NCBI GenBank assembly: GCA_003218395.1
Contig: QHNJ01000137.1
Coordinates: forward strand, 1-42,873
Reading direction: 5' to 3'
Length of the DNA: 42,873 nucleotides
DNA from: Verrucomicrobiota bacterium
Lineage (GTDB): Bacteria; Verrucomicrobiota; Verrucomicrobiia; Chthoniobacterales; UBA10450
Below, in pieces: positions 34,169 through 42,873 of this stretch; the stretch's first letter is position 1, and each line of letters begins with the position of its first letter. Made by a program: the position numbers and the translations under genes. The notes below the pieces were generated by a model. That model had not been told where the DNA came from. It worked only from the letters and a program-made list of their open reading frames with translations, and ran no database searches.

Positions 34169-35821
34169 TTAGGATTTCCTTTCATAGATCAAAATATAAT
34201 GCCCTAGCTGCGGCACCGATTTCGGTACCTCCCCCAAATAAAAATCCGCTCCATCCGACGTGATGATATTCACGAGGCCGGCTCCGTCATAATACCTTCC
34301 GGTATACTCGTTCGCCCACGCAAAGATCCGCCGATCAGATCCGGGTTGTTCTAACCATGAATCCTCCATCACGACTGAAACCAGATATTTTGGGTGCGCG
34401 CGCTCAATTTCGCGAATCATTTCCTGTTGCATCTGATGCGCATACTTTTGCGGTTCCATTAAGCAGTAAGTGTAAATGTATCCGGTCGCGGAATGCCGGT
34501 TCGAATAAAAATAAATTTGAGGCTCAGATCCTAACACTACGATCGTGTCGTTGTGGCTTGTATGGTCGCGGACATATTCAGCAATCCTAATGGACTCTGG
34601 GAATGGGCTCTCCGGATAAATCATTCGGCAAGCTTCAACTGGAGAGACTCCAAAGAAGAACTTTTTCCCCAAAAAAATCGGCAGGGTTAATACCGCACCA
34701 AGGAGAAGCAGCGGAATAAACCGAGTCACGCTCGTATGACTATCCGTGAGATCCGACAACTTGCTGATGGCAACGCCGACGAACAGCGAAACCGCTGGAA
34801 GAACCAAAATGAAATAGTGGAATCGAAAGTAAAATCCGGAACATAGCGCCAGCACCGAAAATCCGAGTAGTCCAAGCAAAAATCGTGTGCTGGCGCGCAT
34901 TCGCCGATCCCATAGGCCCGCAACGACCCCAATTCCAGCGAGTACCCAGAGCGCCCAGCCAGCGCTAATGACCTCTGTTACGCTCCGAAAAAAAATCTGC
35001 GATGCTTGGGAGAGAGGAACTAAACTGCCATACTGGCGCGCGTAGTCGATTGTCCAAAACAAGAACTGTTTGAATACGCCTGCGCACCAGAGAAGGAAAC
35101 AAGTGATTCCGAAGGGGAGAATTACACCAGCGTCGAAGATCAGATTTCGCAGGAGGATGGTGTTTAGGCCAACGCGGCGGCTATCCCTGCACAAGAGATA
35201 AATCGCTCCAAATAAAATGAAAAAAATCGCAGGCTGCTTCATCAGGAGGCCAAGGCCAAAGAGCAATCCGCTCGCGAACAGTCGCCCGAACGCCTGCCGA
35301 TCCGATTCGTCGAGCAGGAGCAGCGTCCCACCGAGCACTGGCAGCATTACAAAATGTGTCGCGTGACCGGCGAAGCCGAGCACGGAGGGACTCACAGAAA
35401 GAACCGCATAACTTGCCGCCGCCGCGATGCCCGCTGTCGTATTTACCAGTCGTCGCCCAAGGAAAAAGATCAGCACGATTGTGGCAGCGTTCACCAAGAG
35501 CAAACCCAAATGAATTCCGATGACTGTTTGTCCGAAGATCGACATGATCACGGCATAAGCGGCATAGGTTCCGGGGAACTTCATGTTGTAAGCGAGTTTG
35601 TATGGGGGGATGCCTTGCAACAAAAGTTGGCCGGCATAAGCGTACTCGCCTTCGTCGCGTTCCAGCGGAATTCCGAGCAGTCGAATTCGGATCGCGACAG
35701 TAAGGCCAAAGATGATTACCGCCAAGGCCCACCATGCGACTCGCAAGATTTTGTCATGGCTGTCGATCTTGTTGATCACAGAAAGGCTATTCCGGTGAAA
35801 ACTACCGGGGTGCAACTGCAC
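34169..35821 (-). CDS. GT39/PMT_2-like membrane glycosyltransferase
   Basis: A 550-aa polytopic protein of the ArnT/PMT type (GT-C), which moves a sugar from a polyprenyl-phosphate donor. LERDEGEYAYAGQLLLQGIPPY (about 53-74) is the conserved first-loop motif with catalytic-type acidic residues, followed by NMKFPGTYAAYAVIMSIFG and GRRLVNTTAGIAAAASYAV. About ten TM segments are followed by a soluble C-terminal domain (VVLGSEPQIYFYSNRHSATGYIY). GTG 35821 start. It sits between the TMTC-like genes and is divergent from A2 by about 110 bp, suggesting a shared glycosylation role. Acceptor unknown. Confidence 0.82.
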   Translation of the reverse strand: MQLHPGSFHRNSLSVINKIDSHDKILRVAWWALAVIIFGLTVAIRIRLLGIPLERDEGEYAYAGQLLLQGIPPYKLAYNMKFPGTYAAYAVIMSIFGQTVIGIHLGLLLVNAATIVLIFFLGRRLVNTTAGIAAAASYAVLSVSPSVLGFAGHATHFVMLPVLGGTLLLLDESDRQAFGRLFASGLLFGLGLLMKQPAIFFILFGAIYLLCRDSRRVGLNTILLRNLIFDAGVILPFGITCFLLWCAGVFKQFLFWTIDYARQYGSLVPLSQASQIFFRSVTEVISAGWALWVLAGIGVVAGLWDRRMRASTRFLLGLLGFSVLALCSGFYFRFHYFILVLPAVSLFVGVAISKLSDLTDSHTSVTRFIPLLLLGAVLTLPIFLGKKFFFGVSPVEACRMIYPESPFPESIRIAEYVRDHTSHNDTIVVLGSEPQIYFYSNRHSATGYIYTYCLMEPQKYAHQMQQEMIREIERAHPKYLVSVVMEDSWLEQPGSDRRIFAWANEYTGRYYDGAGLVNIITSDGADFYLGEVPKSVPQLGHYILIYERKS

Positions 35822-35928
35822 GATTCACTGCGCGCCATTCTTGCCAAATGGGGCTCGCTCTCTGAATTAAACGGCAGGACTGTCTGAGCACTTTACTGCC
35901 TGTGGCATGGGAATAGTAATCGCCTAAC

Positions 35929-38007
35929 GTGGGACCGGTCGTGCACAAAATCGTCCAATGCCTTTTTTCTGCGCGTGGTCGCTCCTGTCTTTTTGGGCTG
36001 CTTTTAGTTGCTGTGACGATCTTTGCCTATCGCCCGGCGTTGCACGGCGGCTTTATCTGGGATGACGATGACTATGTGATAAATAACGGGTTGCTAACTG
36101 CACCCGATGGACTGCGGCGGATTTGGTTCTCCCTCGACTCGCCTTCGCAGTATTTCCCGTTGGTTTATACAACCTTTCGCATCGAGTACGCACTCTGGGG
36201 GCTTAATCCATCCGGCTATCATTGGGTCAACCTGCTACTTCATGTTGCCAACGCACTGCTGGTGTGGCGATTGTTGGTGCGCTTGAAAGTGCCGGGCGCG
36301 TGGCTGGCGGGAGCAATCTTCGCGCTGCATCCAGTGCAAGTGGAATCGGTCGCTTGGATCACGGAACGGAAAAATGTGCTGATGGGCTTTTTCTTTCTGC
36401 TAACGCTTCTTGCCTGGATTGCGTTTGTCGACGAGCGGACGAAACGGCCCTGGCGATTTTATGGGCTGGCTCTGATCCTTTATCTCCTGGCGCTTTCGGC
36501 CAAGACGACGGCCTGCACGCTGCCAGCGGCGCTGTTCTTGATTTTATGGTTGCAGAAGAAGCCCATCAGTTGGAAGAGAGTTTTCCAGATCGTTCCCTTC
36601 CTCGTTCTTGGCATCGCCATGGGTTTATTAGCGATGTGGTGGGAGCGTTATCACCAGGGGACGAGTCGAGCCATTTTTACGTTCCTGAGCCCAATCGAGC
36701 GGGTCCTCGTCGCAAGCCGGGCTGTTTGGTTTTACCTGAGTAAACTAATCTGGCCATCCAATCTGACCTTCATTTATCCGCGATGGGATATCGCGCCGAC
36801 TCATCTGCTCGATTACACGTGGCTGTTGGCGGGAATGGTTCTCTGCGTGGCAATCTATTTTCTGCGGCGATATCTGGGGCGCAGCGTAGAAGTCGCAACG
36901 CTGTGTTTCGTAGCCACGCTTAGCCCGGTGCTTGGGTTCATCATGCTCTACACATTTCGTTACACATTTGTGGCCGATCATTATCAATACCTGGCCTGTA
37001 TCGGCCCGATCGCGCTGGCGTCGGCTGCTCTAATCAATTTGGCCGACGCGTTTGAGCGCAGTCGCACCTTAATTTTAAGCGCGGTGCTCTGTGTGGTCGC
37101 AGTCCTGGCGGCGCTGACGTGGCGACAAGCCGCCATGTATGGCGACATCGAAACGCTCTGGCGGACGACGCTGGCCAGAAATCCCGATTGCTGGATGGCT
37201 CACAATAACCTGGGCATTGTGCTTTTCCAGAAAGGCGAAATTAACGAGGCAATCGCCAATTACCGGACAACTTTGCAAATGCAACCGGATTTTTGGGATG
37301 CGGATTACAATCTCGGCAGTGCGCTTCTCCAAAAAGGCAAGGTGGACGAGGCAATCGCTTATTGCAACAGAGCCGTAGCGAGCGAGCCAAATGATCCAGA
37401 TGCCCAAGTGGCTCTCGGCAACGCTCTTGTTCAAAAGGAACGAATCGACGAAGCGATCGTTCATTACCAAAGGGCGGTGGCAATAAGGCCCGATTACTTC
37501 ATTGCCCGCTACAGTCTTGGCCATGCTCTTCTTAAAAAAGGCGAAATCGACGCTGCAATCTCTCATTGCCGGGCTGCCTTATTGATTCAGCCTAAAAATC
37601 CAGATGCTCACACGACGCTGGCCGTCGCCCTTGATGAAAGAGGTCAAACGGCGGAGGCCATCACGCACTACAAAAACGCCCTGCAGATTTCTCCGAGATC
37701 TATCTCTGCTGCGAACAATCTGGCCTGGCTGTTGGCAACTTCTTCTACCGCGTCATTACGAAACGGCGACAAAGCCCTAGAGCTAGCAAGGCAAGCCAAT
37801 CAACTCTCGGGCGGTGCCAACCCGCTTGTGCTCGGCACGTTGGCCGCAGCGTACGCGGAGACCCGGCAATTTGAAAGAGCGATCGAGATCGCGCAGGCAG
37901 CCTCGCAGTTAGCAAAGATGCAGGGTGAGAGTGCCTTGGTCGTGAGGCTCCAGCAAGAAACTGAACTTTATGAGATGAGCTTGCCTTACCGCGAAGCGCC
38001 GAAGTAG
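35929..38007 (+). CDS. TMTC-like GT-C membrane glycosyltransferase with TPRs (paralog A2)
   Basis: A 692-aa paralog closest to A1 (27468..29648). It has HGGFIWDDDDYVINNGLL, ALHPVQVESVAWITERKNVLMGFFFLL, a central GTSRAIFTFLSPIERVLVAS loop, YTFRYTFVADHYQYLACIGPIALA, and ARNPDCWMAHNNLG marking the TPR start. Five TPRs are followed by the shared C-terminal module (NNLAWLLATSSTASLRNG ... LAAAYAETRQF ... LYEMSLPYREAPK). GTG 35929 start (GTG 35941 is a close alternative). Transcribed towards the alkaline-phosphatase-like gene. Confidence 0.82.
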   Translation: MGPVVHKIVQCLFSARGRSCLFGLLLVAVTIFAYRPALHGGFIWDDDDYVINNGLLTAPDGLRRIWFSLDSPSQYFPLVYTTFRIEYALWGLNPSGYHWVNLLLHVANALLVWRLLVRLKVPGAWLAGAIFALHPVQVESVAWITERKNVLMGFFFLLTLLAWIAFVDERTKRPWRFYGLALILYLLALSAKTTACTLPAALFLILWLQKKPISWKRVFQIVPFLVLGIAMGLLAMWWERYHQGTSRAIFTFLSPIERVLVASRAVWFYLSKLIWPSNLTFIYPRWDIAPTHLLDYTWLLAGMVLCVAIYFLRRYLGRSVEVATLCFVATLSPVLGFIMLYTFRYTFVADHYQYLACIGPIALASAALINLADAFERSRTLILSAVLCVVAVLAALTWRQAAMYGDIETLWRTTLARNPDCWMAHNNLGIVLFQKGEINEAIANYRTTLQMQPDFWDADYNLGSALLQKGKVDEAIAYCNRAVASEPNDPDAQVALGNALVQKERIDEAIVHYQRAVAIRPDYFIARYSLGHALLKKGEIDAAISHCRAALLIQPKNPDAHTTLAVALDERGQTAEAITHYKNALQISPRSISAANNLAWLLATSSTASLRNGDKALELARQANQLSGGANPLVLGTLAAAYAETRQFERAIEIAQAASQLAKMQGESALVVRLQQETELYEMSLPYREAPK

Positions 38008-38031
38008 GGACACTTACCAGCTTGCGAGTCT

Positions 38032-39306
38032 TCAAAGCTCGTCGCGAAGGATTTCAAAAACAATTGTGCTATCGATTACCCCTTGCAATGCCTCCGTCCC
38101 GGGTCCGCTGCCAAACCCAATGACGTCTTCAACGGTTCCCAACGCGGATTTCGTGTAGAACGCCGCCGGCTCCGGCTGTTCTGCTCCCGGTTGTTCGCCT
38201 TGATTTCCGTTCGGCTTGCCCGGTATTTTAGCTGCTCCATACGTTCTTGTACCATGCGGACCGGTTGCCCAGGTAATCCATGGCTGTCCCGCGGAATTAA
38301 ATCCGAGCAGAGCAATTCCGCTGTCTTTGCGAAATGGAGACCCATTCAAGCTCAGTCCGCCGATCGCGGCGTCACCGCAGACAATGATTGTCGATTTCGG
38401 CCCCGCGAAATTTCGTGCAACGGCAACTGCGCGATCCAATTCGACCGTTTGGCTGAACGTCCTTTCCCCGTTGTTTTCCTGTGCCGCTTTGCGCATTAGT
38501 CCTGCATCGACCACCAGCAAGTATCCGCCAGCGTTGTATTGAAGTAATTCGATCGCCCGCCGCACCATATCCGAAAGACTCGGTTGCTGGCTTCGCTCTT
38601 CAACTTGGTTGGCAAACGCGAGCTCCACATTGTTAAAAGCGCCGAAAAGCTTCGGCCGTCGCCATGCGGGAACCGCTTCCAACTCGGCACGAGTTCGAAC
38701 GATATCGAACCCGTTGCCACGGAGTTCGAGTAAAAGATCGCGCCCGTCCTGTCTTTCCCCGCCCTTTGTGGTGGGAAGAAATTGCGCCATCCCGCCACCC
38801 ATCGCGATGTCGATCTTTCCTCCATCAACGAACTCAGCTGCAATCCTCTCCACATCATTCGGATCGGCCGCATGTGCGTAAAAAGCCGCGCTGGTTGGAT
38901 CGGTCAGGTTCGCATCTGTCACTAGACCGGTGGCTCGTCCATGTTCCCGCGCTAATTCAGTGATGGTCGTGATAGACTTCCCATCACCATTGATCGCGAT
39001 AGCGCGATTGGTTACTTTCACGCCGGTCGCAATTGCAGTTGCAGCGGCCGCCTGATCCGGAGCGGCGAAATCTTTCGAGCAGTTCGTCACCAAAGCAACA
39101 TGAGGCATCGAATCCAGATTCAGACGCGTGGCAGTCCCGCCGGCATAAGCTCGCGTCGGCGCAAGCCGCCCCGGCGCAAGGCCCTCTCCAATGAACAAAA
39201 CAATTCCGAAAGGTTTCCGGATGACCCAGTGTTGAAAATAAAGAACGCCAAGCCCGGCGAAGACGAGCAGGCAGAAAAGCGCCAGCAACTGGTTGCGCCA
39301 CTTCAC
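38032..39306 (-). CDS. Alkaline-phosphatase-fold protein lacking catalytic residues (probable pseudo-enzyme)
   Basis: A 424-aa membrane-anchored protein (one TM near the N-terminus) of the alkaline phosphatase family. The fold markers are present: FGIVLFIGEGL (for IGDGMG), APDQAAAATAIATGVKV, GLVTDANLTDPTSAAFYAH, and CGDAAIGGLSLNG. But active-site positions are changed: the nucleophile Ser of DSAA is Gln (D-Q-A), the VEGG.ID...H metal region reads VVDAGLMRKAAQEN, and ADHETGG reads GDAAIGG. It therefore should not hydrolyse phosphomonoesters by the usual route. It may bind a ligand or protein. GTG 39306 is chosen; TTG 39369 adds 21 Arg-rich residues. Divergent from gpmI, itself a member of the same superfamily. 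Confidence 0.78.
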   Translation of the reverse strand: MKWRNQLLALFCLLVFAGLGVLYFQHWVIRKPFGIVLFIGEGLAPGRLAPTRAYAGGTATRLNLDSMPHVALVTNCSKDFAAPDQAAAATAIATGVKVTNRAIAINGDGKSITTITELAREHGRATGLVTDANLTDPTSAAFYAHAADPNDVERIAAEFVDGGKIDIAMGGGMAQFLPTTKGGERQDGRDLLLELRGNGFDIVRTRAELEAVPAWRRPKLFGAFNNVELAFANQVEERSQQPSLSDMVRRAIELLQYNAGGYLLVVDAGLMRKAAQENNGERTFSQTVELDRAVAVARNFAGPKSTIIVCGDAAIGGLSLNGSPFRKDSGIALLGFNSAGQPWITWATGPHGTRTYGAAKIPGKPNGNQGEQPGAEQPEPAAFYTKSALGTVEDVIGFGSGPGTEALQGVIDSTIVFEILRDEL

Positions 39307-39391
39307 GAGGCCGATGTAGGCGCGCCTCCTTTGCCTTGTCAACGAAAGAACCGCTTGTCGATCTCTCAATCGTCGGCAGAGTGCGCTTCAT

Positions 39392-40838
39392 ATGGCTGGC
39401 CCGGTTATGCTCATTATTCGTGACGGCTGGGGCATCAATGCCGGTGGCCAGGAAAAGCGCGAAGAAAATGGAGACGCAACGCTCCTCGCGCGGACACCAT
39501 TTCACGACAAACTCTACCGCGATTATCCAAACGCGAAATTGAGCGCAAGCGGGGCCGACGTCGGCTTGCCTGATAGACAGATGGGCAACTCGGAAGTTGG
39601 CCATCTTAACTTGGGAGCCGGCAGGATTGTTTATCAAGATCTGACACGAATTAACAAGGCGATCGCGGAGGGCGAACTGGCGCACAATCGGGTATTGAAG
39701 GAAACGTTCTCCAACGCGCGCGGTCACCGACTCCATCTGCTCGGACTAGTTTCCGACGGTGGTGTTCACAGCCATTACTCGCACATGATCGCGCTTGCGA
39801 ACGCCGCGCGGGAATCAGGCGTTGCGGAGATCTTCATCCACGCCTTCACCGATGGACGGGATACGTCACCAACCGGCGGTGCCGCCTATTTGAAAACTTG
39901 CGAGGAGGAACTCCAGAAGAGCGGTTCCCAGATCGTCACGGTCGTAGGCCGCTACTTCGCGATGGATCGCGATCGCCGCTGGGATCGCACGAAAAAGGCA
40001 TGGGACGCCATCGTTCTCGGGCGCGGGGAAATTTGCAAATCGTCCCCATCTACCGCTGTGGATAGGCAATATAGAAATGGCAAAACCGATGAGTTCATTC
40101 CGCCGCTGATTTTTTCCTACGCAAATGAACAGCGCGTGCGTGACGGCGATTTTGTTTTATTTTTTAATTTCCGTGCCGATCGTGCGAGACAATTGTCTCA
40201 AGCCTTTTTGCTGAAAGACTTCGATGGCTTCGATCGCGAAGTGTGGCCCCGGGTTCATTTCGTCACTCTTACACAATACGATGTGACTTATAATTCACCG
40301 TTCATTTTTGAGCCCGCCGAACTCGTGCACATTTTGGGCGAAGTCGTGAGCGCAGCTGGCAAATCGCAACTGCGGATCGCAGAGACGGAAAAATATGCGC
40401 ACGTGACGTACTTTTTTAACGGCGGAATCGAACGCCCTTTCCCCGGCGAAGACCGCAAACTTGTGCCTTCACCCAAAGTCGCGACTTACGATCTTCAGCC
40501 GGAAATGAGCGCCCGCGAAGTCACCGATGAAGTCGTCGAGCGTATGGCGGATTACGACTTGATCATTCTTAACTTTGCCAATCCAGACATGGTCGGGCAC
40601 ACCGGGGTTCTCGATGCGGGAATCAAAGCCGTGGAGACCGTGGACGAATGTATCGCCCGCATCATCCCTTGTGCATTTCATTTATGTGGCCAAGGATGCC
40701 GCACAGTTTCGCTGCGAAGACGGAATTCTGGCCGATGTCGCGCCCACGCTCTTGTTTCTACTCGGTCTGCCGCAGCCCAAAGAGATGACCGGGCACAATT
40801 TGCTCGTGCTGGCTTCAAAAAGAAACCCATCCAGTTAA
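39392..40838 (+). pseudogene. gpmI: Phosphoglycerate mutase (cofactor-independent), with C-terminal deletion and frameshift
   Basis: Interconverts 3- and 2-phosphoglycerate in glycolysis. The first about 425 residues are normal: MLIIRDGWGIN, GNSEVGHLNLGAGRI (phospho-Ser), DGRDTSPTGGAAYL, GRYFAMDRDRRWDR, FFNFRADRARQLSQAFL, LTQYDV, and [13 protein letters not shown]. After [10 protein letters not shown] (about 40665) the frame shifts and about 40 residues are missing, including the ADHGNAD metal-ligand motif; the other frame resumes with [14 protein letters not shown], then [16 protein letters not shown] and EMTGHNLL to a stop at 40838. The ORF-track version (to 40924) has a garbage tail. As read, it is inactive. 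Either a true deletion or an assembly error in an essential gene. ATG 39392 or 39407. Confidence 0.85.
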
Positions 40839-41069
40839 CAAGATCGACAACGTGCGTGGAGAGGCGCGTACTGCTCGCGAACACCTTTCGGACTCCTCAC
40901 CTGCAGAACCCCGTTGCTGCTTGATCGCCAACAAGTAAGAAATGGGAAGTGCCAGCTGTGTTCAACACAATCAACAATGTTAATAAGCTCTGTCCCCTCT
41001 TGGCACTTCCGAAATCAGCGACAAAGGGCGCGCTCTCTACCAGTGCTTTAGCGACCTTATTCAGAGCTC

Positions 41070-42755
41070 TTGTACGAAGCGCACTACCGTGAAACCACTT
41101 TTTTGAAAGCCGCCGTCGGAAAAGCCCGAGATCTTCTATCGTTTGTTCGAGCAAAGCAGACCGCCTTGTGGAAGATCAGTTACTTTGTTATTGCAGCCTT
41201 TCTCATTCGCTCAGCCGCATGGAAGCGCTTTTCATTGCCGCAAGATCCGTTAGCCGACACCGATGTCGGATATCTCTGGCCAGCCCTCATGAAGCTGAGC
41301 AGTGGTGCTTTTGCGCATATTCAAGGCCTAAACTTCCTCTATCCGGGCCTGGTTTATCTGATTTTGCAGATCTGCGCCGATTTTCGGGCAATCTCAGTGA
41401 TTCAACATTTCCTCGGCTTGATTGCCGGTGGTTTATTTCTCGCGAGCTGGAGTAGACTCGGCGATTTCTTTCCCAAACCTCGTTTGAACCGTGTCGTGCA
41501 CGAAGCGATCGGGCTTTTAGGCGCTGGCATCTATTTGCTTTCATACGGTCCTATCTTCTCCGAAATGCAAATCCGGCCCGATGGCGTGTGCATGTTTTTC
41601 GAAATCTTGATCTTTTGGCTAATAGTTCAGTTCTTTTATTACCGGATAATCTCACCGAATGCACGGAAGGCGGTTATTTATGGAACCGCAATCGGGGTAA
41701 GCGCTTTTCTCCTCGCGTCGCTGAAGCCGAGTTTCACGCTCATGGCGCTTTTTGCGGTTGCCCCCGTAATCTGGTTAATAGTCAATGCTAAAGGCAATTT
41801 CGCTGGGAAGCTTGCGTTTTTTGCTATCACGGTGCCCATCATCGTGGCGCTGACTCTTACGGAGCATTATCACAGGCGAAACGATCAGATCGTCAAAATG
41901 TTTCTCCCAGAGACCCTCTTTGTGATCCATGCGAAAATCATTCGGGAGCAGATGGCCGCTGACTTAAGAAACGGCCAGACGGATATTTACTCCCCTGCGT
42001 GGCTGCGAGTTGCCTGCGATGATCTCGAGAGAGAAATTCAACGCACGCATAATCTCTATTCTAGGGTGTTCCCCGTTCTCGGATTTGAGCCCGACTACCT
42101 AAAGGTTGGTGCTGATTCCCTTCTCAGTCGGTGGCGGCGTCAACTTGGTAATGAGCGCTTCTTGAGATTCTTGAAGTACTGGTACTGGCACAGCGTCGCG
42201 CACCGGCCATTTGCTTTTATCGACAAAATCGCTGGCCAACTCAGGGTCTTTTACTCGACGAATTGTCCAGCATTCAGCGCGCGGAAGGTATGGCCGTTGT
42301 CATCCCGCTCTTATGCCGGGAGCCTTTCGGCACTGTCTCAATCTCAATCGTTGCAGTTGCTTTCTAAGATGCCGGCCGGATCAGCTTTCTTGGAACACAC
42401 CCAAGCACTTCGTTTCAGCGACATCGTCGTTCATCAAAACAAGGGAGTTCAAATCTGTCATGTTTGCTGCGCTCGGACCTATCTCGCAATTTTGCTCATC
42501 AGTGTTCCCCTTGCAGGTTGGTTCATGTTCAAACGAAGCGGCTCAGAAGAGTCAAAGTGGACAGCATTTTTGGTTATTTTTTTCTACTCCGCCAATTTCG
42601 GAAACGTCTTTGGCATTTCGGTCGTTCACACGATGGAAGTTTGGCGCTACTCCACCGTTCTTTTTATTGCGGCGCTGTTTGCGCAGCTTTGGGCGATCCG
42701 ATGGTTGATTGAAGTCAGTCTAACGACCTTCGTCAATCAAGCTACCCGGCATTGA
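41070..42755 (+). CDS. Polytopic membrane protein, GT-C-like (putative glycosyltransferase)
   Basis: A 561-aa protein with roughly ten hydrophobic segments. The first loop has QDPLADTDVGYLWPALM, an acidic pair before a Y/W-rich stretch as in GT-C enzymes, followed by FLYPGLVYLILQI. A long soluble insert (about 275-450) separates the last two TMs. No named family recognised; the GT-C label rests on topology and neighbours. It begins at TTG 41070, a weak start; the upstream 230 bp contain no other gene. No stop or frameshift seen. Confidence 0.6.
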   Translation: MYEAHYRETTFLKAAVGKARDLLSFVRAKQTALWKISYFVIAAFLIRSAAWKRFSLPQDPLADTDVGYLWPALMKLSSGAFAHIQGLNFLYPGLVYLILQICADFRAISVIQHFLGLIAGGLFLASWSRLGDFFPKPRLNRVVHEAIGLLGAGIYLLSYGPIFSEMQIRPDGVCMFFEILIFWLIVQFFYYRIISPNARKAVIYGTAIGVSAFLLASLKPSFTLMALFAVAPVIWLIVNAKGNFAGKLAFFAITVPIIVALTLTEHYHRRNDQIVKMFLPETLFVIHAKIIREQMAADLRNGQTDIYSPAWLRVACDDLEREIQRTHNLYSRVFPVLGFEPDYLKVGADSLLSRWRRQLGNERFLRFLKYWYWHSVAHRPFAFIDKIAGQLRVFYSTNCPAFSARKVWPLSSRSYAGSLSALSQSQSLQLLSKMPAGSAFLEHTQALRFSDIVVHQNKGVQICHVCCARTYLAILLISVPLAGWFMFKRSGSEESKWTAFLVIFFYSANFGNVFGISVVHTMEVWRYSTVLFIAALFAQLWAIRWLIEVSLTTFVNQATRH

Positions 42756-42816
42756 GGGCAAAGCCACTTCCATCGCGCAAGCCGGGCACAACCTGCTCAT
42801 TCCGGTTTTTTCGCAA

Positions 42817-42873
42817 TCAGCCGTCGCGTTTCAGCGCGTGAGGCTTGTTTTGCTTCAGGAAGTCGCGATGCCG
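42817..42873 (-). CDS. Possible C-terminal end of an unseen gene
   Basis: Open minus-strand frame from the window edge reading RDFLKQNKPHALKRDG and a stop. Too short to identify; it may equally be chance. Confidence 0.2.
   Translation of the reverse strand, partial: RHRDFLKQNKPHALKRDG

Noticed and set aside
1-42873. tRNA or rRNA genes
   Set aside because: Looked for cloverleaf-like and TTCGAATC-type signals; hits lie in coding sequence and have no acceptor stem.

Overview
The window looks like a piece of a soil-type Verrucomicrobiota chromosome (Chthoniobacterales/Spartobacteria-like). That placement is inference from gene content and from dispersed intergenic repeats of a kind I associate with Verrucomicrobiota and Planctomycetes; no rRNA or tRNA gene is present to confirm it. 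The left two thirds is ordinary housekeeping DNA. The right third is an accessory, membrane-glycosylation-like region.

Layout. 1-5.0 kb: a MutY adenine glycosylase cut by the window edge, RNase HIII, an HU-like protein and a hybrid histidine kinase. 5.0-8.6 kb: a decayed conserved gene, a processive GT2 glycosyltransferase, an L,D-transpeptidase and ribosomal protein S20. 8.7-12.7 kb: a DUF6580-like membrane protein followed by pyruvate dehydrogenase E1alpha, E1beta and a frameshifted E2. 12.7-19.6 kb: a DUF1232 protein, an O-methyltransferase-like protein, a small membrane protein, a dGTPase-like HD hydrolase, and a minus-strand run of antiporter, riboflavin synthase, 3-dehydroquinate dehydratase and a Lon-N-domain protein. 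19.7-25.2 kb: a truncated spermidine-synthase-like membrane protein, a methyltransferase, a tandem array of promoter-like repeats, and a large TonB-dependent receptor with a clear terminator.

25.4-42.8 kb: the most distinctive part. Four paralogs combine a multi-pass GT-C-like membrane domain with C-terminal TPRs, the architecture of animal TMTC O-mannosyltransferases. They are interleaved with a GT39/PMT-like enzyme, a TPR protein carrying a His-rich membrane domain, and another polytopic GT-C-like protein. One paralog is split by an insert carrying REP-like palindromes and also carries short tandem repeats. A remnant of a REP-associated Y1 transposase (RAYT, with the VMPNHVH motif) lies beside it. 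An alkaline-phosphatase-fold protein lacking its nucleophile and several metal ligands, and a deleted gpmI, complete the region.

A recurring theme is damage: six or seven genes carry frameshifts or deletions, and palindromic or simple repeats sit inside coding sequences. This could be real genome decay driven by REP-like elements, or partly errors of a metagenome assembly. The sequence alone cannot separate these. No rRNA, tRNA, CRISPR or phage gene was recognised.
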